This document shows, in pieces, positions 1 to 7,899 of a stretch of DNA of 64,000 nt (within the stretch, counting starts at the first letter, position 1; every line of letters starts with the position of its first letter). A program made the position numbers and the translations under genes. Origin of the DNA: Andeanibacterium sp036384795 (GTDB lineage Bacteria > Pseudomonadota > Alphaproteobacteria > Sphingomonadales > Sphingomonadaceae); assembly GCA_036384795.1 (NCBI GenBank), contig DASVLP010000078.1, positions 14,121 to 78,120 of the forward strand, written 5' to 3'. Below the pieces are notes generated by a model. That model did no database searches, was not told where the DNA came from, and saw only the letters and a program-made list of their open reading frames with translations.

Positions 1-837
1 CTCCAGTTCCTTCGGCCGGCAGACGAACCAGTAGGAATAAGGGCTTTCGACCCGCTGGTGGAACAGCTCGGCGAGGCGCCCTTCGCCGGCGCGGTTGAAG
101 TGCTCGTCGTGCATGATCGCGATCCCGAGGCCTTGAGCTGCCGCTTCCAGCACGAGCTGACCGGAATCGTAGTGGTCGATGGCGGCCGGCTCGAGGTCTT
201 CGAGCCCGAGCGCGCGCTTCCATGCCTCGAAGCTTTCGGGCAGCTCGGTGTGGAGCAGGAAGGTCTGCTTGTTGAGGGTTTCGAGCTCGGGCTGTTCGCC
301 GATTTCCTGCACCAGCGCGGTGCTGGCGATCGCGTGGACCGTGTTGTGATCGATCTGCACCGCGTGGAAGCTGTCGTCGGGCTTCGTCGTCAGGATGATC
401 GCCGCGTCGAGCGTGTCGCCCACGCGGGGGAGCAGGTTCGGCCCGGTGTCGATGTCGATGTGGAGGCGCGGGTACAGCCGGCGCAGCTCGGGCAGGCGCG
501 GGAACAGCCGGCGGGTGCCGAACAGCGGCGCGACGCCGAGGTGCAGCCGGAGCAGCTGCAGGTTCTCCGATTGCCCGCCGACCGCGGCTGCGAGCGCTTC
601 GAGGTGCGGGTTCACCGCCTCGTAGAACGCCTTGCCGTCATCGGTCAGCTTCATCGCCTGGTGCGCGCGGGTGAACAGCTTCTTGCCGACGAAGTCCTCC
701 AGGCTCGTGACCCGGCGGGAGAGCGCGGACGGGCTGAGGCCGAGCTCCTGCGCGGCGGCGCGCGCCGAACCGAGGCGGACGATGCGCACGAACGCCTCGA
801 GGGCGCGCAGCGGCGGCAGGCGGCGAGCGACCGGCAC
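1..837 (-). CDS. LysR-family transcriptional regulator, GcvA-like (3' end cut by window edge)
   Basis: A DNA-binding regulator with an N-terminal winged helix-turn-helix (about residues 6-64) that contains the usual LysR pattern 'LGLSPSALSRRV' and 'LEDFVGKKLFTR'. An effector-binding domain follows; 'ILTTKPDDSFHAV' and 'GQLVLEAAAQGLGIAIMHDE' resemble GcvA-type substrate domains. The first codon is GTG at 837. The codon before it is GAC and the one before that is the stop of the upstream gene, so no earlier start is possible. It begins 3 bases after corC ends and is probably read through from the phoH-ybeY-corC unit. The target and ligand cannot be told. The 3' end lies outside the window; 279 codons are visible. 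Confidence 0.88.
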   Translation of the reverse strand, partial: MPVARRLPPLRALEAFVRIVRLGSARAAAQELGLSPSALSRRVTSLEDFVGKKLFTRAHQAMKLTDDGKAFYEAVNPHLEALAAAVGGQSENLQLLRLHLGVAPLFGTRRLFPRLPELRRLYPRLHIDIDTGPNLLPRVGDTLDAAIILTTKPDDSFHAVQIDHNTVHAIASTALVQEIGEQPELETLNKQTFLLHTELPESFEAWKRALGLEDLEPAAIDHYDSGQLVLEAAAQGLGIAIMHDEHFNRAGEGRLAELFHQRVESPYSYWFVCRPKELE

Positions 838-840
838 GTC

Positions 841-1770
841 CTATTCGTCGCCTTCCGGCGTCGGCTTGGGCGGGTGCAGCCGCAGGCGGGTGACGTGGGT
901 TTCGTCGCCGCCGGTGACCTCGATCGTCCAGCCGCTCGAATGGACCAGCACCGCGCCGACTTCGGGGATCTGCCCGGCGAGCACGAACGCCAGGCCGCCC
1001 AACGTGCCGACGTCTTCCTCGACTTCGCCGAGACGCGGGTCGACCAGCTGGGCGACATCGTCGAGCTCGGCGCGCGCATCGGCATCCCACATGCCTTCGC
1101 CGATCGCGACGATCAGCTCTTCGGGCTCCTCGTCGTGCTCGTCCTCGATCTCGCCGACGATCTCCTCGACCAGGTCCTCGATGGTGATGATCCCGTCGAC
1201 GCCCGAGTACTCGTTGACCACCACCGCCAGATGGGTGCGCTGCGCCCGCATATCGGCAAGCACGTCGAGCGCGTTGCGGGCTTGCGGTACATAAAGCGGC
1301 TGGCGCATCAGCGCGGTCCACTCCTCCGGCGGCTTTTCACCGGTCGCCAGGAACGGGAAGACGTCCTTGATGTGCATCATCCCGATCACCTCGTCGAGCG
1401 TGCCGCGGTAGACCGGAATGCGCGAATGTCCGTGTTCGGCGAACGTCGCGACGAGTTCGGTCCAGCTCGCGTCCGCGGCGATCGCGACGATCTCCCCGCG
1501 CGGGATCGCGACGTCGTCGGCATCGTGCTCGCTGAAGTGCAGCAGGTTGCGCAGCATCGTCAGCTCGACCGGCGATAAGTCGCCGTTCGCGCCCTGGGGC
1601 TCGCCCGCGGGATGCTCCTCCTGGTGTTCCTCGATCGCTTCCTCGAGCTGGGCGCGCAGCGACGGTTCGCCCTGGTCGCCTTCGAACAGCCGGCGGATCG
1701 AGTTCCAGACGCCGCGCCGACTGTCCCCGTCTCCGCTGGCGGAGTCGGCGGGCTTTCCGATTTCGGGCAT
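841..1770 (-). CDS. corC: CBS-pair / CorC_HlyC domain protein (CorC/TlyC type)
   Basis: 309 residues with two CBS motifs in the middle ('GHSRIPVYRGTLDEVIGMMH', then 'LAVVVNEYSGVDGIITIEDL') and a C-terminal CorC_HlyC transporter-associated domain. It lacks the N-terminal DUF21 membrane domain, so it is the short soluble CorC type, linked in the literature to Mg2+/Co2+ efflux or metal sensing rather than to real haemolysis. A longer reading frame exists upstream, but ATG at 1770 has a clear ribosome site (AGGAAAGGG) and gives the usual 'MPEIGKPADS' start. It lies 19 bases after ybeY, in the conserved order phoH-ybeY-corC. In many alphaproteobacteria the apolipoprotein acyltransferase gene lnt comes next; here a LysR gene does. 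Confidence 0.88.
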   Translation of the reverse strand: MPEIGKPADSASGDGDSRRGVWNSIRRLFEGDQGEPSLRAQLEEAIEEHQEEHPAGEPQGANGDLSPVELTMLRNLLHFSEHDADDVAIPRGEIVAIAADASWTELVATFAEHGHSRIPVYRGTLDEVIGMMHIKDVFPFLATGEKPPEEWTALMRQPLYVPQARNALDVLADMRAQRTHLAVVVNEYSGVDGIITIEDLVEEIVGEIEDEHDEEPEELIVAIGEGMWDADARAELDDVAQLVDPRLGEVEEDVGTLGGLAFVLAGQIPEVGAVLVHSSGWTIEVTGGDETHVTRLRLHPPKPTPEGDE

Positions 1771-1789
1771 GGCCCTTTCCTGTAATCCC

Positions 1790-2278
1790 CTAAGCGTTGC
1801 GGTCCCCATATGGGTCGGCAATCCCGATCAGCGCAAGCGCCTTTGTTTCGAGCGCCTCCATCGCCTCGGCTTCGGCCGACGATGTTTCGTGATCGTGACC
1901 GGCAAGGTGCAGCAGGCCGTGGACGATCAGGTGCGCGGCGTGGTGCTCCAGCGAAACGCCCCTTTCCACCGCTTCGCGTGCGCAGGTCTCATAGGCAAGG
2001 GCGATGTCGCCGAGCAGTTCGGGCGGGCCGTCGGCGGACAGGGCGAGCAGTGCGGCGCGCTCCAGCATCGGGAACGAGAGCACGTTGGTCGGCTTGTCCT
2101 TGCCGCGCCATTCGCGGTTAAGCGCGTGGATTTCGATGTCGGAAGTGAACAGCAGGCTCGCCGAAAGGCGCGGGTTGGCGAGCTCCGGCGCGACCTGCTG
2201 GGCAACCGTTGCGGCGCGCTCGGCAAGGTCTTCCCACGCGCCGCCGGGCCAGCCTTCTATGGCAACGTCGAGATGCAT
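1790..2278 (-). CDS. ybeY: Endoribonuclease YbeY (16S rRNA 3'-end maturation)
   Basis: A zinc-dependent single-strand endoribonuclease used in 16S rRNA processing and ribosome quality control. The 162 residues contain the family signature 'HGLLHLAGHDH': H120, H124 and H130 are the metal-binding histidines of the HGxxHLxGHDH pattern. 'GKDKPTNVLSFP' (about 59-70) is the other conserved block. The start is an ATG just inside the longest frame. It lies 86 bases downstream of phoH and 19 bases upstream of corC, which is the typical gene order, so it is very likely co-transcribed with both. Confidence 0.96.
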   Translation of the reverse strand: MHLDVAIEGWPGGAWEDLAERAATVAQQVAPELANPRLSASLLFTSDIEIHALNREWRGKDKPTNVLSFPMLERAALLALSADGPPELLGDIALAYETCAREAVERGVSLEHHAAHLIVHGLLHLAGHDHETSSAEAEAMEALETKALALIGIADPYGDRNA

Positions 2279-2364
2279 GGGTTTTCCTAGCCGTTCGGTT
2301 CGAGCGAAGTCGAGAATCGTTATGCTGGCGTAGCTCGACTACCTACGACGCGAATGGGGCGTTT

Positions 2365-3399
2365 TCAGGCGTCCTTTCCCTCGTACGCCTCGACGATCCG
2401 CCCGACGATCGGGTGGCGCACCACGTCGGCGGCGGTGAAGCGCGAAACCGCGATGCCCTGGATGCCCTCGAGCCGCCCCACCGCATCGTGCAGCCCGCTC
2501 ATCCGGTCGCCGCCGGGGATGTCGACCTGCCGGGGATCGCCGCAGACCACCATCCGGCTGTTCTGGCCGAAGCGGGTGAGGAACATCTTCATCTGCTCGC
2601 GAGTGGTGTTCTGCGCCTCGTCGAGGATTACGAATGCGTCCGAAAGAGTGCGCCCGCGCATGAATGCGATCGGGGCGATCTCGATCTCGCCCGAAGCCAA
2701 CCGCCGCTCGACCTGCTCGGGCGGCATGCAGTCGTAGAGCGCGTCGTACAGCGGACGCAGGTAGGGATCGACTTTCTCCTTCATGTCGCCCGGCAGGAAG
2801 CCGAGCCGCTCGCCGGCCTCGACCGCCGGGCGTGAAAGGATCAGGCGCTGGACGCTGCCGGTGATCAGCTGGCTGACCGCCTGGGCCACCGCGAGATAAG
2901 TCTTGCCGGTGCCGGCTGGCCCCAGCGCGAAGATGATGTCGTCCCTGGCGAGTGCCCGCATGTATTCGATCTGCGCGGCGGAGCGCGGCACGATCGTCTT
3001 CTTGCGGGTGCGGATCATGATCGGCGGGCGCTCGTCGCTCCCCGCGATGATGCCCTCGAGCGTCGGTTCGTTCGACATCGCGATCAACGATTCGACCATC
3101 CCGGGATCGATCTCCTGCCCCTGGAGCAGCCGCTGGTGCATCGCCTTCAGCACGTCGCGCGCCCGCGCGACCGCGTCTTCGGGGCCTTCGATCTGCACTT
3201 TGTTGCCGCGCGCGGCGATATAGACCCCGAGCCGGTTCTCGATCTGCACCAGGTTGGCGTCGAATTCCCCGAACAGCGCGCCGAGCATCGTCTGCTCCTC
3301 GAACCCGATCTCGGCCCGGGCGCGGCGGGCTGCCCCGCGACGATCCTCGGGATGGGTCGCCACCGCGTGATCGGCGGCGCGCGAAGCTTTGCGTGCCAT
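2365..3399 (-). CDS. ybeZ: PhoH-family ATPase (YbeZ)
   Basis: A PhoH/YbeZ nucleotide-binding protein that usually works with YbeY in RNA metabolism. It has an N-terminal KH-like segment (about 45-85), then a P-loop 'GPAGTGKT' at 160-167, and a Walker B 'VILDEAQN' with D260 and E261. The chosen start is ATG at 3399, giving 344 residues. It has a strong ribosome site (GAAAGGAG) and begins 'MARKASRAAD'. The 42 extra upstream codons in the open frame are Arg-rich and have no ribosome site, so they are left out. It is first in the phoH-ybeY-corC-LysR run. Its direct RNA substrate is not established for the family. Confidence 0.93.
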   Translation of the reverse strand: MARKASRAADHAVATHPEDRRGAARRARAEIGFEEQTMLGALFGEFDANLVQIENRLGVYIAARGNKVQIEGPEDAVARARDVLKAMHQRLLQGQEIDPGMVESLIAMSNEPTLEGIIAGSDERPPIMIRTRKKTIVPRSAAQIEYMRALARDDIIFALGPAGTGKTYLAVAQAVSQLITGSVQRLILSRPAVEAGERLGFLPGDMKEKVDPYLRPLYDALYDCMPPEQVERRLASGEIEIAPIAFMRGRTLSDAFVILDEAQNTTREQMKMFLTRFGQNSRMVVCGDPRQVDIPGGDRMSGLHDAVGRLEGIQGIAVSRFTAADVVRHPIVGRIVEAYEGKDA

Positions 3400-3648
3400 G
3401 CGCTCCTTTCGTCGGCGCGGCCGCGGGGCCGGCTCCTCGAAAAGATAGGCGTTCCGCGCCCGCGCGCAAGCGTCCCCACGGCGAGCCGAGCGCACGGATC
3501 GGCGCTTTCCACAGGCGCGGCGCAACTTGTCGCCGCGCGGCGCGTTTATGGACGCAAGCTGTCTGGGCGGTTGCCGGACGGTTCAGACTGCGGGTCGCAG
3601 ACTACGGGCCTCAGAAAAGCCCAATAAGACTGAGGAAAGGAACCACAG

Positions 3649-4125
3649 ATGCGTAAACTGTTGCTGGCCGCGGCTGCGGCCACGGTGCTTGTCCCGAGCA
3701 TGGTCTCGGCGCAGAGCGCCAGCGAAGTTCGCCACGATCAGCGCGAGGTCAACCAGGACAAGCGCAAGGTCAATCACGATGTGGCCCGCGGGAACTTCAA
3801 CAAGGCGATCAAGGACCAGCGGGAAACCCGTGAAGACCAGCGCGAGCTGCGCAGCGACTGGAAGGATTATCGCAGGAGCCATCGCGACACGTTCCACCGC
3901 GCCGCCTTCCGCGGGCCGCGCGGATGGACCTATCGCCCGCTCCGGGTCGGCGCCAGCCTGGACCGGGCGTTCTGGGGCTCGTCCTACCGGATCAACAACT
4001 GGTCGACTTACCACCTGCCGCGGCCCGGCCGGAACCTGGCCTACGTCCGCTACGGCAACGACGTGTTGCTGGTGAACATTCGCACCGGCCGCGTGATCCA
4101 GGTGTTCAGCAGCTTCTTCTGGTAA
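3649..4125 (+). CDS. RcnB-family secreted protein
   Basis: 158 residues with a signal peptide (cleavage probably after 'VSA', about residue 21), a highly charged Lys/Arg/Asp/Glu helix (about 25-85), and a C-terminal RcnB domain ending in 'RYGNDVLLVNIRTGRVIQV'. E. coli RcnB is a periplasmic protein of nickel/cobalt homeostasis. In sphingomonads this domain occurs in many small envelope proteins whose metal role is untested. The ribosome site GAGGAAAGGA sits just before ATG 3649. It is the only plus-strand gene in an otherwise minus-strand housekeeping block and lies between miaB and phoH, so it looks like an insertion into conserved order. Confidence 0.85.
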   Translation: MRKLLLAAAAATVLVPSMVSAQSASEVRHDQREVNQDKRKVNHDVARGNFNKAIKDQRETREDQRELRSDWKDYRRSHRDTFHRAAFRGPRGWTYRPLRVGASLDRAFWGSSYRINNWSTYHLPRPGRNLAYVRYGNDVLLVNIRTGRVIQVFSSFFW

Positions 4126-4143
4126 GTCACGGAAACATAAGCG

Positions 4144-4167
4144 GCCTCGGCGCTTCGGCGCCGGGGC
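4144..4167. terminator. UUCG-capped hairpin between convergent genes
   Basis: A 10-bp stem (one G-T pair) closed by a TTCG tetraloop lies between the stop of the rcnB-like gene (4125) and the stop of miaB (4177), which converge. There is no long T-run on either side. I read it as a probable two-way terminator or 3'-end stabiliser rather than a textbook intrinsic terminator. Confidence 0.6.
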
Positions 4168-4176
4168 TTCCGCGCG

Positions 4177-5514
4177 TCAGGCCGCGTTGCGCAGCGCGAG
4201 CGCGCCGCCCAGCGAGTTCGGGCCCGCCGTCGCCAGTTCCAGCTCGACGATATCGCCGATCCGCGCATCCCCTTCGAAATGGACCGACTGCAGCCATGGC
4301 GACTTGCCGAGCCACTGGCCCGCAAGCTTGCCGTTGCGTTCGACCAGCACTTCGCAGCGCTTGCCGACGCAGGCGTGGTTGAACGCGAGCTGATCGCGGT
4401 TGAGCGCCGCCTGGAGCCGCTGCAACCGCTCGTCCATGACGTGTGCCGGGATTTGGCGGTCCATCGTCGCGGCCGGCGTTCCGGGACGCGGGGAATACTT
4501 GAAGCTGAATGCCTGGGCGTAACGGACCGTATCGACCAGGCGCAGCGTGTCCTCGAACTCCGCGTCGCTCTCGCCCGGAAAGCCGACGATGAAATCGCCC
4601 GAGATCGCGATGTCGGGCCGCGCCGCGCGGAAGCGTTCGATCAGCCGCAGATAGCTGTCGGCGGTGTGGCTGCGGTTCATCGCCTTCAGCACGCGGTTGC
4701 TGCCGCTCTGCACCGGCAGGTGAAGGAACGGCATCAGCTTGGGGACCTCGTCGTGCGCGGCGATCAGCCCGTCGGTGACGTCGTTGGGATGGCTGGTGGT
4801 GTAGCGGATGCGGGCGAGCCCCGGCAGCTCGGCGAGTTCGCGGATCAGCCCGTCGAACCCGGCCGCGCGGCCTTTGGCGTCTTCGCCTGTCCACGCGTTG
4901 ACGTTCTGGCCGAGCAGCGTGATCTCTCTCGCGCCCGCCTCGACCAACAGGCGCGCTTCGTCGATCAACGCGCTGAACGGACGCGAGATTTCTGCCCCGC
5001 GGGTGTACGGCACCACGCAGTAGGTGCAGAACTTGTCGCACCCTTCCTGCACGGTCAGGAAAGCGCTCGGCCCTGCGCGCCGGCGGCGCGGCAAGGCGGC
5101 GAACTTGGCGTCCGCCGGCATGTCGGTATCCGCCGCGCGCTCGCCTTTGCCTGCGCGATCGAGCAGCTCTGGCAGCCGATGGTAGGCTTGCGGGCCGACC
5201 ACCAGCGACACCGCCGGAGCGCGCGCCATGATCTCTTCGCCCTCGGCTTGGGCGACGCATCCCGCGACTGCGATCACCGGGGGCTTGTCGCCGCCCGCCT
5301 TCACCAGCCGGCCGATGTCGGAATAGACTTTCTCCGCCGCCTTCTCGCGGATGTGGCAGGTGTTGAGCACCACCAGATCGGCTTCCTCGCCATCCGGCGC
5401 GGGCGCGATGCCGCGCTCGGCCAGCAGCTCCGCCATGCGCTCGCCGTCGTAGACGTTCATCTGGCAGCCGAAGCTTTTGACCCGATAGGTCCGGGGAGGA
5501 GCGCTCTGTCGCAT
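4177..5514 (-). CDS. miaB: tRNA-2-methylthio-N6-dimethylallyladenosine synthase MiaB
   Basis: A radical-SAM methylthiotransferase that turns i6A37 into ms2i6A37 in tRNAs reading UNN codons. Its 445 residues match the family. The N-terminal UPF0004 domain binds the auxiliary iron-sulfur cluster through C17, C53 and C86. The radical-SAM motif 'CDKFCTYC' gives C159, C163 and C166. A TRAM RNA-binding domain occupies the C-terminal part. The start is ATG 5514, beginning 'MRQSAPPRTYRVKSFGCQMN'. It is the usual neighbour of phoH in alphaproteobacteria; here the rcnB-like gene separates the two. plsC lies 40 bases upstream. Confidence 0.97.
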   Translation of the reverse strand: MRQSAPPRTYRVKSFGCQMNVYDGERMAELLAERGIAPAPDGEEADLVVLNTCHIREKAAEKVYSDIGRLVKAGGDKPPVIAVAGCVAQAEGEEIMARAPAVSLVVGPQAYHRLPELLDRAGKGERAADTDMPADAKFAALPRRRRAGPSAFLTVQEGCDKFCTYCVVPYTRGAEISRPFSALIDEARLLVEAGAREITLLGQNVNAWTGEDAKGRAAGFDGLIRELAELPGLARIRYTTSHPNDVTDGLIAAHDEVPKLMPFLHLPVQSGSNRVLKAMNRSHTADSYLRLIERFRAARPDIAISGDFIVGFPGESDAEFEDTLRLVDTVRYAQAFSFKYSPRPGTPAATMDRQIPAHVMDERLQRLQAALNRDQLAFNHACVGKRCEVLVERNGKLAGQWLGKSPWLQSVHFEGDARIGDIVELELATAGPNSLGGALALRNAA

Positions 5515-5554
5515 GGCGGCGGCATCTACGGGAAATGCGCAGCCGCGGGAAGGG

Positions 5555-6319
5555 CTAGCGGCGCAGCGCCTCGGCGATCGCCCGTTCCGCCGCGGCGGCG
5601 ATGGTCTTGCGGTCGGCCAGCGCGGCGCCTTCCAGCGGCGGAAAGAAATGCAGCGTCAGCCGCACCGGCCGCACGCGTGCCAGGATCCGCAGGAAATTGG
5701 CCACGCCGTGCTCAGCGCCGACCCAGGCGATTTCGGGCGCGTCGGCATAAGCGAGCAGCACCGGTTGCACCGCGACGCCGCGCGGCAGCGCCTCGGCCGC
5801 GGCCAGCAGCGAGCTCTTGAACGGCAGCAGCGCGGCCCCGTCGCTGGTGGTGCCTTCGGGAAAGATCGTCAGCGCGCCGGTGCCGGCGATCGCGGCGCGT
5901 ACCTGCTCGACCTGCCCGGCCACGCTCGCCCGATCATGCCGGGCGACGAACACCGTGTCGTTCATTGCGCACAAGTGGCGAACCAGGGCGATTTCGGCGA
6001 GGCCGCTGTGGCCGACGAACGCGGTACCGGTCGCGCGCGCCAGCGCCGGAATGTCGAGCCAGCTCACATGATTGGCGATCAGCAGCGCGCCGGGGCGCGG
6101 CTCGCCGCGGATCGTCAGGCGCAGCCCCGCGATCAGGCCGACCCCGGCGAGGAATACGCGCGGCCACCGGCGCGACAGGCCCAGCAGGCGCCAGAGATAG
6201 TAGAACGGCAGGCAGAGCACGAGCAGCACCGCCATCAGCGCGATGCGCGCCGCGATCAGCGGCCAGGCGATGACGGAAATGCGCTGCGGCGGCCCGGAAG
6301 CGCCGGTTGCGGCCGGCAA
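5555..6319 (-). CDS. plsC: 1-acyl-sn-glycerol-3-phosphate acyltransferase (PlsC-type)
   Basis: A membrane-bound acyltransferase of phospholipid synthesis (lysophosphatidate to phosphatidate), or a related lysophospholipid acyltransferase. 254 residues: an N-terminal hydrophobic helix (about 20-45), the HX4D catalytic motif 'NHVSWLD' (H84, D89) and the acceptor motif 'FPEGTTSDG'. The first possible start is TTG at 6319, 7 bases after fur. The first ATG would be residue 30, inside the membrane helix, so the TTG or a nearby non-ATG start is more likely. The exact start is uncertain. It lies between fur and miaB in a run of minus-strand genes. Confidence 0.88.
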   Translation of the reverse strand: MPAATGASGPPQRISVIAWPLIAARIALMAVLLVLCLPFYYLWRLLGLSRRWPRVFLAGVGLIAGLRLTIRGEPRPGALLIANHVSWLDIPALARATGTAFVGHSGLAEIALVRHLCAMNDTVFVARHDRASVAGQVEQVRAAIAGTGALTIFPEGTTSDGAALLPFKSSLLAAAEALPRGVAVQPVLLAYADAPEIAWVGAEHGVANFLRILARVRPVRLTLHFFPPLEGAALADRKTIAAAAERAIAEALRR

Positions 6320-6326
6320 GCGGGCG

Positions 6327-6749
6327 CTACTCTTCGCGGCCGAGCCGGACGCCGTAGAGCTCCATCCGGTGGTCGACCAGGCGATAGCCGAGCTTTTCGG
6401 CGATCACCCGCTGCAGCGCCTCGAGCTCGGGATCGACGAATTCGACCACTTTGCCGCTTTCCACGTCGATCAGGTGATCGTGGTGCGCCTCGGGCGCCGC
6501 TTCATAGCGCGCGCGGCCGTCTCCGAAATCGTGGCGGTCGAGGATCCCCGCCTCTTCGAACAGCCGGACCGTGCGATAGACGGTGGCGATCGAGATGCCC
6601 GGATCGATCGCGGCGGCGCGCTTGTGCAGCAGTTCGACGTCGGGGTGGTCCTCGCTCTCGGACAGGACTTTGGCGATCACCCGCCGCTGCTCGGTGATCC
6701 GCAAGCCCCGCTCGGCGCACAACGCCTCGATGTCGATCGGTTGCGTCAA
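6327..6749 (-). CDS. fur: Fur-family metal-responsive transcriptional regulator
   Basis: 140 residues: winged helix DNA-binding domain (about 10-85, with 'SIATVYRTVRLFEEAGI' as recognition region) and a C-terminal dimerisation and metal domain starting 'HHDHLIDVESGKVVEF'. The two Cys of the CXXC zinc site that E. coli Fur has at this point are replaced here, as in several alphaproteobacterial Fur/Mur proteins, so a structural Cys4 zinc site is unlikely. The start is TTG at 6749; no ATG fits. A terminator separates it from mucR upstream, so it probably has its own promoter, and it likely leads plsC and miaB. The metal (Fe or Mn) cannot be told from sequence. Confidence 0.92.
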   Translation of the reverse strand: MTQPIDIEALCAERGLRITEQRRVIAKVLSESEDHPDVELLHKRAAAIDPGISIATVYRTVRLFEEAGILDRHDFGDGRARYEAAPEAHHDHLIDVESGKVVEFVDPELEALQRVIAEKLGYRLVDHRMELYGVRLGREE

Positions 6750-6768
6750 GGCAAACCCCGAATGAAAA

Positions 6769-6804
6769 ACGCCCCGCCACTTGTAGTGGGACGGGGCGCT
6801 TTTT
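6769..6804 (-). terminator. Rho-independent terminator after mucR
   Basis: A GC-rich hairpin with A-run on one side and T-run on the other: CGCCCCG...CCAC pairs with GTGG..CGGGGCG, with a two-base bulge, around a 5-base loop. It is flanked by AAAAA and TTTTT. It lies between the mucR stop (6828) and the fur start (6749) and ends mucR transcription on the minus strand. Confidence 0.88.
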
Positions 6805-6827
6805 CAACCTTGCGCGAAGCGCGCGGC

Positions 6828-7271
6828 TTATTCGGCAGTCTTTTTCCGGCGCCCGCGCTTCTGGCCGGGCTTGCGGCCCAGGCCGATCTTCTTCGCAAGG
6901 TCGCGGCGCTTTTCCGCGTAGTTCGGCGCGACCATCGGATAGTCCGCGGGCAGATTCCAGCGCTGGCGGTATTCGTCGGTGCTGAAGCCGTGATCGGTCG
7001 AGAGATGGCGCTTGAGCATCTTCATCTTCTTGCCGCAATCGAGACAGACCACATGGTCCGGCTTGACCGACGAGCGCACCGACACCGCAGGCTCTGGCGG
7101 GGGTGCCGCTTCGGCGGTGTTCTGGCCGAGCTTGGAGAGCGCACCGAATACTTTTTCGATCAGTGCGGGCACGTCGTCGACCGAAACGCTGTTGTTGCTC
7201 ACGTGGGCTGCGACTACGTCGGAAGTCAGCGTGATAAGCGTCTCGGTCATGTCTTGATCGGTGGTTTCCAT
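6828..7271 (-). CDS. mucR: MucR/Ros-family zinc-finger transcriptional regulator
   Basis: 147 residues. The middle carries the prokaryotic Cys2His2 finger of the MucR/Ros family ('CLDCGKKMKMLKRHLSTDHG'), followed by 'YRQRWNLPADYPMVAPNYAE' and a basic C-terminal tail (GRKPGQKRGRRKK), all typical. These are global regulators of exopolysaccharide, motility and cell-cycle genes in alphaproteobacteria that bind AT-rich DNA. Two ATGs are possible (7271 and 7250). 7271 has a ribosome site (GAGG, 7-base spacing) and the second does not, so the longer form is taken. It is transcribed alone: about 160 bases of spacer upstream and a terminator downstream. Confidence 0.95.
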   Translation of the reverse strand: METTDQDMTETLITLTSDVVAAHVSNNSVSVDDVPALIEKVFGALSKLGQNTAEAAPPPEPAVSVRSSVKPDHVVCLDCGKKMKMLKRHLSTDHGFSTDEYRQRWNLPADYPMVAPNYAEKRRDLAKKIGLGRKPGQKRGRRKKTAE

Positions 7272-7431
7272 TTAATCCTCGATTGGCCGGCGCGACCGGC
7301 ATACTCTAAGCAGCACACATGGCTTTTCTGGGGGAGAACCCGCGACTAGCACCAATAGTTCCCCCGTTTCAAGTGCAACAATTAGCCTTGATAAGAATTG
7401 CCGCCGTTCCGCTTCGGTTTAATTGGGCGAG

Positions 7432-7899
7432 CTAGATTTCGCGGGCGAAGGTGATCGCGTCGATGCCGCGGATTGCGCCGCGATTGTAGTAGCTTCGCCT
7501 CCGCCCGACCGGCGCGAAGCCGTGCTCCAAATAGAGCGCCTCGGCCGGATTGCCTTCGCGCATTTCGAGAAATACGCGCCGCACTCCGCGCAGCTTCGCA
7601 TCGGCGATGAAACGCTCGATCAGCGCGCCTGCGATTCCGCGCCGACGGGATTCGGGCCGCACCGCGATCAGCAGCAGTTCCTCCTCGTCGATCGCGCGGC
7701 GCGAGAGCAGGAAGCCCGCGGCGGGTTCGCCCTCGGCCGGCGGAGCGCCGTCGGCACCGAGCAGCAGGTAATGGGTGTTGCCCGCGACCAGCGCGTCGCC
7801 GACCTGCCGCCGGTTCCACGCTTCGCCATAGGCGGGGTCGAAGGAGCGCTGCATCACCTCCATGATCCGGTCGATGGCGTCCCCCGCTATGCCGCTCAT
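7432..7899 (-). CDS. rimI: GNAT N-acetyltransferase, RimI-type (ribosomal protein S18 alanine acetyltransferase)
   Basis: 155 residues with a single GNAT fold. The acetyl-CoA loop 'IAVRPESRRRGIAGALIERF' holds the RxxGxA/G pattern, followed by 'VFLEMREGNPAEALYLEHGF', a RimI-like motif. RimI acetylates the N-terminal Ala of S18 in E. coli. The assignment rests mainly on the 4-base ATGA overlap with tsaB, a very common pairing. A general GNAT enzyme remains possible. Confidence 0.85.
   Translation of the reverse strand: MSGIAGDAIDRIMEVMQRSFDPAYGEAWNRRQVGDALVAGNTHYLLLGADGAPPAEGEPAAGFLLSRRAIDEEELLLIAVRPESRRRGIAGALIERFIADAKLRGVRRVFLEMREGNPAEALYLEHGFAPVGRRRSYYNRGAIRGIDAITFAREI

Noticed and set aside
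58..1578. Plus-strand open frame of 506 codons
   Set aside because: It is antisense to the LysR and corC genes, which have clear domains. Such Arg/Asp-rich frames are shadows of high-GC codon use.
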